DNA of 64,000 nt from Xiphydria camelus (GCA_963678675.1 OY783191.1:28726955-28790954), one strand, 5' to 3'; shown: positions 25,020 through 35,399, numbered from the stretch's first letter. The notes: a model not told the origin generated them from the letters alone. Numbers and translations are program-made.

Positions 25020-28000
25020 ATCTAAGTCAAGAAAGTAGAGTTCCAACAGTTCGCGTGGCCCCTGCTAATCTATGTATCCCGGTAACCCTAATGCTTGACA
25101 CAGGAGCCGGTCCAAATCTTTTAAAGAAAAGAGTTAATAGTGCCTCAAATTTAGTAGATCATAGTGAGATCGTCCAGTTAAGCGGGATTACGGCCCATAA
25201 GGTGACGACCTTAGGCCGAATTTCGATAAATGTTTTAGGTTGCAATACCTTCTTTCATTTAGTACCGGATGATTTCCCGATCGAACAAGACGGTATACTA
25301 GGCTCAGATTTCTTTATAGATAACGATGCTAAGATTAACTACGCAGGGAATTGTTTGGAAATCAAAGGACACAATGTCCCTTTCGAGACTGGAGAAACTA
25401 TTGTTGTACCGGCAAGGGCAATCTCAACAATTTACATTCGATTAAAACCAACGAACTTAAAAGAAGGATACATACCGCGACTAAAAATAATCGACGGAAT
25501 ATACCTCGGAGAAACACTAGTATCAAATAATAACGGCAAAGCATATTTAAAAATATTCAATACTACTGAAGAAGAAATTGAAGTACTAATCCCAACGTTA
25601 GAACTATACGCGTACGAGGAAAAATTAAATAATAAAGTCAAAGACATTATTAAATCAAATGAATCAGATTATAATGAAATAAAAACCTATTCTAGGGCAA
25701 ATAAACGGACAGATCACAGTATCGCGTTAAAAGACCTTAATAGAATAGAAGAAATAAATAACGAAATAAAAACCTATTCTAGGGCAAATAAACGGACAGA
25801 TCACAGTATCGCGTTAAAAGACCTTAACAGAATAGAAGAAATAAATAACGAAATAAAAACCTATTCTAGGGCAAATAAACGGACAGATCATAGTATCGCG
25901 TTAAAAGACCTTAATAGAATAGAAGAAGTAAATAAAATAACAGAAAATGTTATTAATAATTCAAACCGTAACAAAAACACAGAAAGAATAAAACAAATAA
26001 AAGAATTACTACGTCTAAATCATTTAAATGAAGAAGAAAGAAAAGAAGTCGAATATTTGATCAAATTAAGTGAGGATAGATTTCATGTACAAGACGATTA
26101 TTTAGAAGCAACAAACGTATTAGAACATGAAATTCCAACATTAGATGAGTTACCAATTAATAAACGTCAATATAGATTTCCTCCAATTCACAAACAGGAA
26201 ATCAATAAACAAGTTAAAGAACTATTAGAAGCAGGAATAGTTAGACCTTCTCAATCACCTTATAATACACCACTTTGGATAGTCCCTAAAAAGAAAAAAG
26301 CTGAGTCAGATGAACCACGTTACCGACTGGTATTAGATTTCAGATCGTTAAATGAAAAAACAATAGGAGACTCTTATCCACTGCCTAATATAGTAGATAT
26401 ATTAGATCAGTTAGGTAGAGCGAAATATTTCTCAGTATTTGACTTAGCCTCAGGCTTTCATCAAATAAAAATGAGCGACAAAGATCGTCATAAAACCGCA
26501 TTTTCCACACCATACGGCCATTACGAATTTAATCGCATGCCTTTCGGACTAAAAAATGCTCCAGCAACGTTTCAAAGACTAATGGATCGCGTACTAACAG
26601 GTTTACAGGGAATTGAATTATTCGTATACCTTGACGACATCGTAATTTATGCAAATTCCTTAGAAGAACATCGGGAAAAATTTATTAAACTCATAGAACG
26701 ACTGCGAACAGCAAAATTAAGTTTACAACCGGATAAATGTGAATTTCTACGAAAAGAAGTTGCATATCTTGGTCACATAATAAGTGAAAACGGAGTAAAG
26801 CCAGACCCAAAGAAAATAGAAGCAGTTGAAAAATTTCCGATTCCTAAAAACCAGAAAAACGTTAGACAATTTTTAGGATTAGCCGGTTATTACAGAAGAT
26901 TTATTGAAAAATTTTCTAAAATTGCCAAACCTTTATCTAATCTCTTAAAGAAAGAAGGAAATTTTGAATGGACAAACGAACAACAAATAGCATTTGATAT
27001 TTTAAAAAATAAATTATGTGAAGCACCGGTATTACAATATCCTGACTTTACGAAACCATTTATAGTTACAACGGACGCTTCAGGGTATGCAATAGGCGGA
27101 ATTTTATCGCAAGGACCGATAGGAAAAGATCGACCCATCGCGTACACCTCTAGAGTATTAACAGATTGTGAAAAAAGATACGATACTTACGAGAAAGAAG
27201 CTCTTGCAATAATTTATAGCGTCACACATTTTCGACCATACTTATACGGAAGAAAATTTACATTAGTCACAGATCATAAACCATTAGTCTGGTTTCAAAA
27301 ATCCAAAGACCCTTGCTCCCGTGTTTCTAACTGGAGAGTTAAACTTGCTGAATATGAATTTGATGTAGTACATAAAGCAGGAAAAACAAACGTTAACGCA
27401 GATGCTCTATCCAGAAATCCCATGTTAACTATAAATCGGAAAAATTCAATTAACAAAGAAAATTTAGAAAAAATAAATAGGGATAGTATACCCTTCACAG
27501 AAGAAGAATTATTAGAATCTCCATCGGAAACATTTACAGTAGAAGCTCAAATCCATACCAATCCTATTGAATCCAAACATGTTAATATAATTCAAAAAGA
27601 TTCAACCCCTCGAAGAAGCAAAAGAATTCAGAATCAAGTTAGAGCAAAAAAATCATCTAATATACAAACAGATTCCATTACGGTAAAACCCAGAAAGAGT
27701 CAAAGAATAAAAGAAATTATTCCAAAACATGAACCCGACAATATACAAAAAACGACTGACGACGACTTAGACCTTATACAACCCATAGACGAGGACGGTA
27801 ATATAATTTCTGATAACGAATCAATCACATCGGGAGATAGCTTAGACTCATTGATTTCAAATGACGAAGATACAACTGAAAATAAAAATGACGATACAAA
27901 AGAATTACACCAAGTTGAAAAAGAAAATGAATTAAACTCAAATCTTGCAGAAAATAAAGATCAAATTTGGATGAGAAAAGATAATTATGCATACTTTACA

Positions 28001-29302
28001 ACAAGCAACGGTGATCCACGAGACGAAGGCTCAAAATCACTCGCAGAAAGAAATCAGTTACCTAAATTTAAAAATCTTCAAATCGGATCTGCAAATTCAA
28101 TACAAAAAGGACATTACTTTCACATTGCTTTACCAATAGAAGGAACCGAAAAGCAATCATTAACAACCACTTTTAATAATATTACCAATGTAATTCAAAG
28201 TTTACGTGAAAAAGCCGATCAATTAAAATTACGATCAATAAGCATTGCAAAGACAAAAGAAATCCTTAAAATTCCATGGGTAGATATTAAAACACAATTC
28301 AAAATTGCTTTTCAAGGATCACAAACAAAGATAATAATTTGTCACGGAATAATTAAAAATCCACCATTTAAAGACAGGAAAAATATTATAGAAGAAGGCC
28401 ACGCCTCAGCAATAGGAGGTCATAAAGGTGTTACGAAAACGTACAAAAGAATTAGACAAAGGTACTATTGGGAAAACCTTAAAGTAGATATTCAAAAATT
28501 CATTCAACAATGTTTAAGTTGCCAATTAAAAAAGTTAAGAAGAGTCAAAACAAAAAATCCCATGATTATTACGGATACACCAGGTCAAGCTTTTGACAAA
28601 ATTTCTATGGATATCGTTGGCCCTATGCCAAAATCAAAAAATTGTAATGAATACATTCTCACAATTCAAGATAATTTAACGAAATATTGTATTGCCATAC
28701 CATTACCAAACGCAACAGCGCCTATAATAGCAGATGCCTTTGTAAAACGATTTATATGTACATTTGGTGCTCCAAAAGCAGTTCTAACAGATCAAGGTAC
28801 AAATTTCTTGAGTGGAATGTTAAAAAGATTAGCGAAGCGATTTCGAATTAAACAATTTAAAACCACCGCATTCCATCCTCAATCAAATGGATCACTCGAA
28901 AGATCACACCACGTTTTAGTAGAATATCTTAAACACTTCGTTAATAAAGACGCAGAATGGGATGATTGGCTGGAACTCGCGACTTTTGCCTACAACACAA
29001 GCATACATGAAGGGACCGATCATACACCGTTTGAACTAGTTTTTGGACAGTTAGCAAGATTGCTATCTAATGATCCTATCTGCGACAATGAACAAATAGA
29101 AACCTACGACGGATATTTAATTGACTTAGTAACAAGATTACATGACATCCAAGAAGTAGCAAAAGAAAAACTCATAAGTTCAAAATTCAAATCAAAGAAA
29201 TATTACGATAGAACAATCAATCCTCAAACATTCAAAGTAGGCGATTATGTATTCTTATTAAAAGGAATTAAATCAGGAAAATTTGGTGATCAATATACAT
29301 GA
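24935..29302 (+). CDS. pol: Pol polyprotein: protease, RT, RNase H, integrase; premature TGA
   Basis: Pol copies the element RNA into DNA and integrates it. Counted from the ATG at 24935 (1455 codons), the aspartic protease motif DTGA is at residues 55-58. The reverse transcriptase has VLDFRSLNEK, FDLASGFHQI and the catalytic YLDD at 565-568. RNase H starts at TTDASGYAIGG (Asp 714) and includes TDHKPL. A charged linker of about 300 residues, with two RRSKRI/RKSQRI motifs, precedes integrase. Integrase has the zinc site H1156, H1163, C1193 and C1196, then catalytic D1226, D1286 and E1322 with the DX35E spacing. The ATG at 24935 lies inside the frameshift stem, so translation is more likely by -1 shift from gag at 24905 than by initiation there. 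Between protease and RT is a 29-residue triplication. The ORF ends at a TGA (29300-29302) inside the integrase C-terminal tail, 43 codons before the natural TAA, so integrase is probably impaired. All enzyme motifs upstream are intact. Confidence 0.95.
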   Translation: MGNELKYSNASHTHNPTKSKPNIRSSTVNLSQESRVPTVRVAPANLCIPVTLMLDTGAGPNLLKKRVNSASNLVDHSEIVQLSGITAHKVTTLGRISINVLGCNTFFHLVPDDFPIEQDGILGSDFFIDNDAKINYAGNCLEIKGHNVPFETGETIVVPARAISTIYIRLKPTNLKEGYIPRLKIIDGIYLGETLVSNNNGKAYLKIFNTTEEEIEVLIPTLELYAYEEKLNNKVKDIIKSNESDYNEIKTYSRANKRTDHSIALKDLNRIEEINNEIKTYSRANKRTDHSIALKDLNRIEEINNEIKTYSRANKRTDHSIALKDLNRIEEVNKITENVINNSNRNKNTERIKQIKELLRLNHLNEEERKEVEYLIKLSEDRFHVQDDYLEATNVLEHEIPTLDELPINKRQYRFPPIHKQEINKQVKELLEAGIVRPSQSPYNTPLWIVPKKKKAESDEPRYRLVLDFRSLNEKTIGDSYPLPNIVDILDQLGRAKYFSVFDLASGFHQIKMSDKDRHKTAFSTPYGHYEFNRMPFGLKNAPATFQRLMDRVLTGLQGIELFVYLDDIVIYANSLEEHREKFIKLIERLRTAKLSLQPDKCEFLRKEVAYLGHIISENGVKPDPKKIEAVEKFPIPKNQKNVRQFLGLAGYYRRFIEKFSKIAKPLSNLLKKEGNFEWTNEQQIAFDILKNKLCEAPVLQYPDFTKPFIVTTDASGYAIGGILSQGPIGKDRPIAYTSRVLTDCEKRYDTYEKEALAIIYSVTHFRPYLYGRKFTLVTDHKPLVWFQKSKDPCSRVSNWRVKLAEYEFDVVHKAGKTNVNADALSRNPMLTINRKNSINKENLEKINRDSIPFTEEELLESPSETFTVEAQIHTNPIESKHVNIIQKDSTPRRSKRIQNQVRAKKSSNIQTDSITVKPRKSQRIKEIIPKHEPDNIQKTTDDDLDLIQPIDEDGNIISDNESITSGDSLDSLISNDEDTTENKNDDTKELHQVEKENELNSNLAENKDQIWMRKDNYAYFTTSNGDPRDEGSKSLAERNQLPKFKNLQIGSANSIQKGHYFHIALPIEGTEKQSLTTTFNNITNVIQSLREKADQLKLRSISIAKTKEILKIPWVDIKTQFKIAFQGSQTKIIICHGIIKNPPFKDRKNIIEEGHASAIGGHKGVTKTYKRIRQRYYWENLKVDIQKFIQQCLSCQLKKLRRVKTKNPMIITDTPGQAFDKISMDIVGPMPKSKNCNEYILTIQDNLTKYCIAIPLPNATAPIIADAFVKRFICTFGAPKAVLTDQGTNFLSGMLKRLAKRFRIKQFKTTAFHPQSNGSLERSHHVLVEYLKHFVNKDAEWDDWLELATFAYNTSIHEGTDHTPFELVFGQLARLLSNDPICDNEQIETYDGYLIDLVTRLHDIQEVAKEKLISSKFKSKKYYDRTINPQTFKVGDYVFLLKGIKSGKFGDQYT
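25673..25933 (+). repeat. Three in-frame 87-bp tandem repeats within pol
   Basis: Each unit encodes 29 residues starting NEIKTYSRANKR and ending LNRIEE(I/V)N. Units start at 25673, 25760 and 25847. They differ at a few positions only (for example aatag against aacag, cacag against catag), so the triplication is recent. It lies at residues 247-333, between protease and reverse transcriptase. The lysine- and arginine-rich unit is hydrophilic, and insertion here keeps frame and need not disturb either enzyme. Confidence 0.95.
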
Positions 29303-29434
29303 CCACATGAAGTCTTGGAAATTATAAATAAAACAAATGTAAAAATTAGAATTAAGAAAAATACAAAAATAGTCCATGTCAATAGATTAAGAATATCGCA
29401 CATAACCCCAGAAAACAATTACAACATTTCATAA
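29303..29434 (+). pseudogene. Orphaned C-terminal tail of integrase after TGA
   Basis: The pol frame stays open for 43 codons after the TGA and ends at TAA 29432-29434. The residues just after the stop (PHEVLEI, then VHVNRLR) resemble the end of a gypsy integrase chromodomain-less GPY/F tail. The simplest explanation is a single nonsense substitution rather than the real end of pol. Stop-codon readthrough is possible but has no supporting signal that I can see. Confidence 0.75.
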
Positions 29435-29784
29435 GAAATTAGAAATCAGAATAAAGATAGATTACAAAACCTAAGAGATCACATTATGTTCCCCGCAGAC
29501 AAACCAACAATTATTAATAACATTGCAAGAAGCATGACCGGTAGAGACATTACAGAAAAAAAAAGATGTATCAAAACATAGATTTATTAGACGAAAATAC
29601 AATTCATAAAATAGCTGAAAATACGTGGAATAAAATGTGGTCTAATTTCTTAACATTCGATACAGCCAGTGCAGGATTCTAACGAATTATATTTATATTT
29701 AGAATAATAAAATTAGTAACGGATAATATCGTACACGGATATGCGTTACGCACGATATCACATTATACTTCAAATAGAAAGTAA
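29435..29784 (+). pseudogene. Putative envelope-like ORF, 3' remnant, frameshifted
   Basis: Directly after pol there is coding-like sequence that matches no other part of the element. The pol frame continues with a stretch including DHIMFPADKP and ARSMTGRD and hits a stop at 29579. A run of nine A's at 29556-29564 is the likely frameshift point. The next frame continues from the ATG at 29566 with an aromatic helix (TWNKMWSNF), a hydrophobic segment (about 29683-29720, IIFIF and similar) and IVHGYAL before TAA at 29782. An internal TAA lies at 29680. A membrane-spanning C-terminal segment in the position where insect gypsy elements carry env suggests the end of a fusion or envelope glycoprotein. 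The ectodomain is absent, so an internal deletion is inferred. Family assignment rests on position and pattern only. Confidence 0.45.
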
Positions 29785-29803
29785 TATGTACGCTATACAA
29801 TAA

Positions 29804-30484
29804 GTACTAACAAGCATCAACGAACCGATCCTAAATAAATCCTTCCAAAGTCAGAATCCAAATTCCAAATCAAAATCAGCAGACTTCCAAAATCCGAATT
29901 CAAATTCCAAATCCCGTCCAGGTATACAACCTCACGAAGTGCGCAAGAAAGCCAGTCACAAAACCAAAACGCTTCTGAAGAAATCAATCAGACAGCAAGG
30001 AACCGAAATGGAATTACCATACGAACCAACGTCCAGACAAGTACACCAGCACATCATACAACAATATCTGGAATGGACATGGAACTTCGAAGAGAACGTC
30101 TTCCATCTCCAAGAACTATTCACCCAGGAATACCCGGATGACGAAGCTTGGGACGAACCTGAGTTCGTCATGGAGGGATTCCAGGAGGTAATATGGGGTG
30201 AATACAATGAAGCCCTCGAAGAATAAGAGTACCAGCAAGCCCAGAGAGAAGAGGAACATGAATGGAGGAACCGCATCGAGCCACCTCCACCAGATCGCTC
30301 CTACCTCGAGCGTCTAGACGTAGCCACCTACACCCCAGAGGAATGGCAGCACTTAAATTGGCCTCAGGAGCTGGCGGATCTTAGGATGTACGAGGATCGA
30401 GTACAGAAGCCCATCTACTGCCAGCGCTTCCCAGAAGACTGGGACAGCGCGAATGAAGAGGAAGATTGGGAGTTCCCAGAGTGA
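29804..30484 (+). pseudogene. Acidic third ORF of unknown function, interrupted by TAA
   Basis: An open frame runs from 29804 to TAA 30224 and continues in the same frame to TGA 30482. The first ATG is at 30008; a GTG lies at 29939. The product is rich in Glu, Asp, Trp, Tyr and Pro, with clusters such as YPDDEAWDEPEF and EEEDWEFPE, and has no signal peptide, membrane segment or zinc motif. The 5' part (29850-29915) is low-complexity, built on aattccaaat. GC content and codon choice (ctc, gcc, cag, gag) differ sharply from gag and pol and match the LTRs better. It may be an accessory protein expressed from a spliced RNA, or a captured sequence. I do not recognise the family. If it is real, the internal TAA makes this copy defective. 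Confidence 0.5.
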
Positions 30485-30930
30485 GACGAATTGGCCTGGG
30501 ACTGAACGTGTGAAGAGGAAGATCTGTAATCCTATTTATCTGATCTACAATTTTTCCTTCCTATTCCCTCCTTTCTACAAGAAAATTCCTTCCACAAATT
30601 ACTTCCCTTAATAACTCGTTTTGCACACTTTTCTTCGTTAATTACGCTAATCCGTTATATATTTAATGACTCATTTAATACACTTAATTTCATTTTTAAT
30701 ACAATCATTTACTTTTGTAAAATCACCTATAACTTAGTAATCCGATTTAAAACTCACAAATAGATATATGCAATTTTTGTCAACTTCTTCAAATACTCAA
30801 GATATAATTTTAAGGAAATAATCTACGAACACGGCTATAATAATAATATGCGCTCTAACTAACTAAATTTTTTCCGAAAGAGGGATATGAACCCCAACCT
30901 TCACGTTAGGCTCACCTAACGTTCAGACTT
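30485..30930 (+). other. AT-rich 3' noncoding region of the retroelement
   Basis: No credible ORF. The sequence is a T-rich, then A-rich tract ending in an inverted repeat and the polypurine tract. On the minus strand, about 30878-30895 reads ggggttcatatccc, loosely like a tRNA T arm with an imperfect loop. Confidence 0.6.
30903..30922 (+). other. Perfect 8-bp hairpin before the polypurine tract
   Basis: acgttagg (30903-30910) and cctaacgt (30915-30922) form a perfect stem with a 4-base loop, ctca. The second arm also occurs in the first 18 bases of the LTR, so the first arm could alternatively pair with the LTR start. Confidence 0.7.
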
Positions 30931-30941
30931 AAGGGGGGAGG
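30931..30941 (+). other. Polypurine tract
   Basis: The purine run aaggggggagg abuts the 3' LTR (one t follows as the first LTR base). This is the expected plus-strand primer for reverse transcription. Confidence 0.8.
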
Positions 30942-31683
30942 TGTAACGTCCTAACGTAGCCGTTTTCATGGAATAAAACGCAGCGGCGAGTAAAGCGATA
31001 GAATAAGAGGAATCAAATAGCGACGAGCAAGCCCGCTACGAAGACCGGAATGCCGACTCCGCACCGATCCAAAACTGCACCGCGAGTAACACGAACCCTC
31101 GCGCAAGGCGAAGGCGCGAAAACCTACACGTGCCACCTGCGTAGCATTAAAGGAAATGCACCAGCGAAAAACAAGACGCCAAGAGATCATCGGTGAGCCG
31201 CTGACAGGAAGAAGCTCCATGATTCAACGCATTCCTTCTCCTTCCCCTTTTCAACATCAGGAAGGATCCCCACCCGGGACGAAGTCTAACGGCATATATA
31301 AGGAGAATCCTGGACACCGGCAGAGCTTTTTGCCTTTTGCCTTTTAGCTTTTGGTCTTTTGTCTTTTTCCTCGAGTAACGCGTGTTCTGTACTAAATAAA
31401 GAAGTTCCGAGACTGTGATTTGTGGAAACCTCAATTTCTATCCCTGTCGTGCTACCTAAAGTGAGTGATCAAGGAGAGAGCGCACCCCTTTCGATCCACC
31501 CCTCGGAGCAAGGATCCCACGGCCGACAGGAGGAGGAAGAAAGAGAGAGATCGAAGGACAAAGAAAGGTTAGTAGGAACAGAATATTCTTTTGCGATATA
31601 AAATGTCCTGAGTGTATCGATGATCCCTATTGTTTTCCCCGAATTGATAGTTAGTAGTAAATCTAGTTGTCCATGACGTGACA
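30942..31683 (+). repeat. 3' LTR, 742 bp
   Basis: Same length and ends as the 5' LTR. Three substitutions are visible: gtagcatt against gtagaatt, agcgaaaaac against agcggaaaac, and gacaaagaaag against gacagagaaag. The functional polyadenylation signal would be AATAAA at 31395-31400. A TATA copy lies at 31295-31301. Confidence 0.97.
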
Positions 31684-31687
31684 TTAC
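31684..31687 (+). other. Target-site duplication TTAC, right copy
   Basis: ttac follows the terminal CA of the 3' LTR and continues as cgatatgacatttaac, the rest of the interrupted monomer. Confidence 0.85.
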
Positions 31688-34600
31688 CGATATGACATTT
31701 AACTAAAATAGTATCGGAAAAATGGATATTGGATTTCTACGCAAGTTAGTTCTATATAAATTACACATCTGCAAATACGTTGGTATTTATCCATGTGGGG
31801 GTCGATTTCGCGGAAATCTCTGTACGCAAGATGGTTATTCCGGATCTCAATCTAATTCATTAGAGCTCAATAGCTTCTCGGCTGAATGAGCTAAGATCAA
31901 AAGTGTGTATACCGCCGCAGAGTGCAGCGAGTCAATGGGAAATAAGGAAAAAATAAAAAACTCGCGTGATTACCGATATGACATTTAACTAAAATAGTAT
32001 CTTCTAAAAATGGATATTGCATTTCACGCAAGTTAGTTCTATATAAACATATGTAAATACGTATATTTATACCTGTACGCGTCGGTTTCGCGGTACGCTT
32101 TGTACGCAAGATGGTTATTCCGGATCTCAAACTAATTCATTAGAGCTCAATAGCTTCTCGGCTCAATGAGCTAAGATCAATGTGTGTATACCGCTGCACA
32201 GTGCAGCAAGTCAATGGGAAACAGAGAAAATATCCAAAAGTCGCGTGATTACCGACATGACATTTAACTAAAATAGTATCGGAAAAATGGATATTGGATT
32301 TCTACGCAAGTTAGTTCTATATAAATTACACATCTGCAAATACGTTGGTATTTATCCATGTGGGGGTCGGTTTCGCGGTACGCTTTGTACGCAAGATGGT
32401 TATTCCGGATCTCAAACTAATTCATTAGAGCTCAATAGCTTCTCGGCTCAATGAGCTAAGATCAATGTGTGTATACCGCTGCACAGTGCAGGGAGTCAAT
32501 GGGAAACAGAGAAAATATCCAAAACTCGCGTGATTACCGATATGACATTCAACTAAAATAGTATCGGAAAAATGGATATTGGATTTCTACGCAAGTTAGT
32601 TCTATATAAATTACACATCTGCAAATACGTTGGTATTTATCCATGTGGGGGTCGGTTTCGCGGAAATCTCTGTACGCAAGATGGTTATTCCGGATCTCAA
32701 TCTAATTCATTAGAGCTCAATAGCTTCTCGGCTGAATGAGCTAAGAACAAAAGTGTGTATACCGCCGCAGAGTGCAGCGAGTCAATGGGAAACAAGGAAA
32801 AAATAAAAAACTCGCGTGATTACCGATATGACATTTAACTAAAATAGTATCTTCTAAAAATGGATATTGCATTTCTACGCAAGTTAGTTCTATATAAACA
32901 TATGTAAATACGTGTATTTATACCTGTACGCGTCGGTTTCGCGGTACGCTTTGTACGCAAGATGGTTATTCCGGATCTCAAAATAATTCATTAGAGCTCA
33001 ATAGCTTCTCGGCTCAATGAGCTAAGATCAATGTGTGTATACCGCTGCACAGTGCAGCGAGTCAATGTTAAACAGAGAAAATATCCAAAACTCGCGTGAT
33101 TACCGATATGACATTTATCTAAAATAGTATCGGAAAAATGGATATTGGATTTCTACGCTAGTTAGTTCTATATAAATTACACATCTGCAAATACGTTGGT
33201 ATTTATCCATGTGGGGGTCGGTTTCGCGGTACTCTCTGTACGCAAGATGGTTATTCCGGATCTCAGTCTAGTTCATTAGAGCTCAATAGCTTCTCGGCTC
33301 AATGAGCTAAGATCAAAAGTGTGTATACAGCCGCAGAGTGCAGCGAGTCAATGGGAAACAAGGAAAAAGAAAAAACTCGCGTGATTACCGATATGACATT
33401 TAACTAAAATAGTATCTTCTAAAAATGGATATTGCATTTCTACGCAAGTTAGTTCTATATAAACATATGTAAATACGTATATTTATACCTGTACGCGTCG
33501 GTTTCGCGGTACGCTTTGTACGCAAGATGGTTATTCCGGATCTCAAACTAATTCATTAGAGCTCAATAGCTTCTCGGCTCAATGAGCTAAGATCAATGTG
33601 TGTATACCGCTGCACAGTGCAGCGAGTCAATGGGAAACAGAGGAAATATCCAAAACTCGCGTGATTACCGATATGACATTTAACTAAAATAGTATCGGAA
33701 AAATGGATATTGGATTTCTACGCAAATTAGTTCTATATAAATTACACATCTGCAAATACGTTGGTATTTATCCATGTGGGGGTCGGTTTCGCGGAAATCT
33801 CTGTACGCAAGATGGTTATTCCGGATCTCAATCTAATTCATTAGAGCTCAATAGCTTCTCGGCTTAATGAGCTAAGATAAAAAGTGCGTATATCGCCGCA
33901 GAGTGCAGTGAGTCAACGGGAAGCAAGGAAAAAATAAAAAACTCGCGTGATTACCGATATGACATTTAACTAAAATAGTATCTTCTAAAAATGGATATTG
34001 CATTTCTACGCAAGTTAGTTCTATATAAACATATGTAAATACGTATATTTATACCTGTACGCGTCGGTTTCACGGTACGCTTTGTACGCAAGATGGTTAT
34101 TCCGGATCTCAATCTAATTCATTAGAGCTCAATAGCTTCTCGGCTCAATGAGCTAAGATCAAAAGTGTGTATACCGCTGCACAGTGCAGCGAGTCAATGG
34201 GAAACAGCGAAAATATCCAAAACTCGCGTGATTACCGATATGGCATTTAACTAAAATAGTATCGTCTAAAAATGGATATTGGATTTCTACGCAAGTTAGT
34301 TCAATATAAATTACACATCTGCAAATACGTTGGTATTTATCCATGTGTGGGTCGGTTTCGCGGTACGCTTTGTACGCAAGATGGTTATTCCGGATCTCAA
34401 TCTAATTCATTAGAGTTCAATAGCTTCTCGGCTCAATGAGCTAAGATCAAAAGTGTGTATACCGCCGCAGAGTGCAGCGAGTCAATGGGAAACAAGGAAA
34501 AAATAAAAAACTCGCGTGATTACCGATATGACATTTAACTAAAATAGTATCTTCTAAAAATGGATATTGCATTTCACGCAAGTTAGTTCTATATAAATTA

Positions 34601-35399
34601 CACATCTGCAAATACGTTGGTATTTATCCATGTGGGGGTCGGTTTCGCGGTACGCTTTGTACGCAAGATGGTTATTCCGGATCTCAATCTAATTCATTAG
34701 AGCTCAACAGCTTCTCGGCTCAATGAGCTAAGATCAAAAGTGTGTATACCGCCGCAGAGTGCAGCGAGTCAATGGGAAACAAGGAAAAAATAAAAAACTC
34801 GCGTGATTACCGATATGACATTTAACTAAAATAGTATCTTCTAAAAATAGATATTGCATTTCTACGCAAGTTAGTTCTATATAAACATATGTAAATACGT
34901 ATATTTATACCTGTACGCGTCGGTTTCGCGGTACGCTTTGTACGCAAAAGATGGTTATTCCGGATCTCAAACTAATTCATTAGAGCTCAATAGCTTCTCG
35001 GCTCAATGAGCTAAGATCAAAAGTGTGTATACCGCTGCACAGTGCAGCGAGTCAATGGGAAACAGAGAAAATATCCAAAACTCGCGTGATTACCGATATG
35101 ACATTTAACTAAAATAGTATCGGAAAAATGGATATTGGATTTCTACGCAAGTTAGTTCTATATAAATTACACATCTGCAAATACGTTGGTATTTATCCAT
35201 GTGGGGGTCGGTTTCGCGGTACTCTCTGTACGCAAGATGGTTATTCCGGATCTCAGTCTAGTTCATTAGAGCTCAATAGCTTCTCGGCTCAATGAGCTAA
35301 GATCAAAAGTGTGTATACCGCCGCAGAGTGCAGAGAGTCAATGGGAAACAAGGAAAAATAAAAAACTCGCGTGATTACCGATATGACATTTAACTAAAA

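Larger units (their letters stand above)
22569..31683 (+). mobile_element. Ty3/gypsy LTR retrotransposon, 9115 bp, inserted in satellite
   Basis: A complete two-LTR element in the order LTR, tRNA-like leader, gag, -1 frameshift signal, pol (protease, reverse transcriptase, RNase H, integrase), envelope-like remnant, acidic third ORF, AT-rich 3' region, polypurine tract, LTR. Pol order (integrase after RNase H) and the aspartic-protease and YLDD motifs place it in Ty3/gypsy. The two LTRs are 742 bp each and differ at three positions that I can see. Gag is intact. Pol has an in-frame TGA in the integrase tail, the envelope-like region is truncated and frameshifted, and the third ORF has an internal TAA, so this copy is probably not autonomous. 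It is the only element of its kind in the window. The satellite duplications on either side do not carry it along, so it probably arrived after the main amplification. Confidence 0.95.

Noticed and set aside
24820..25038. Plus-strand frame overlapping the end of gag
   Set aside because: It is a third-frame shadow of the gag-pol overlap. Gag and pol account for this sequence.
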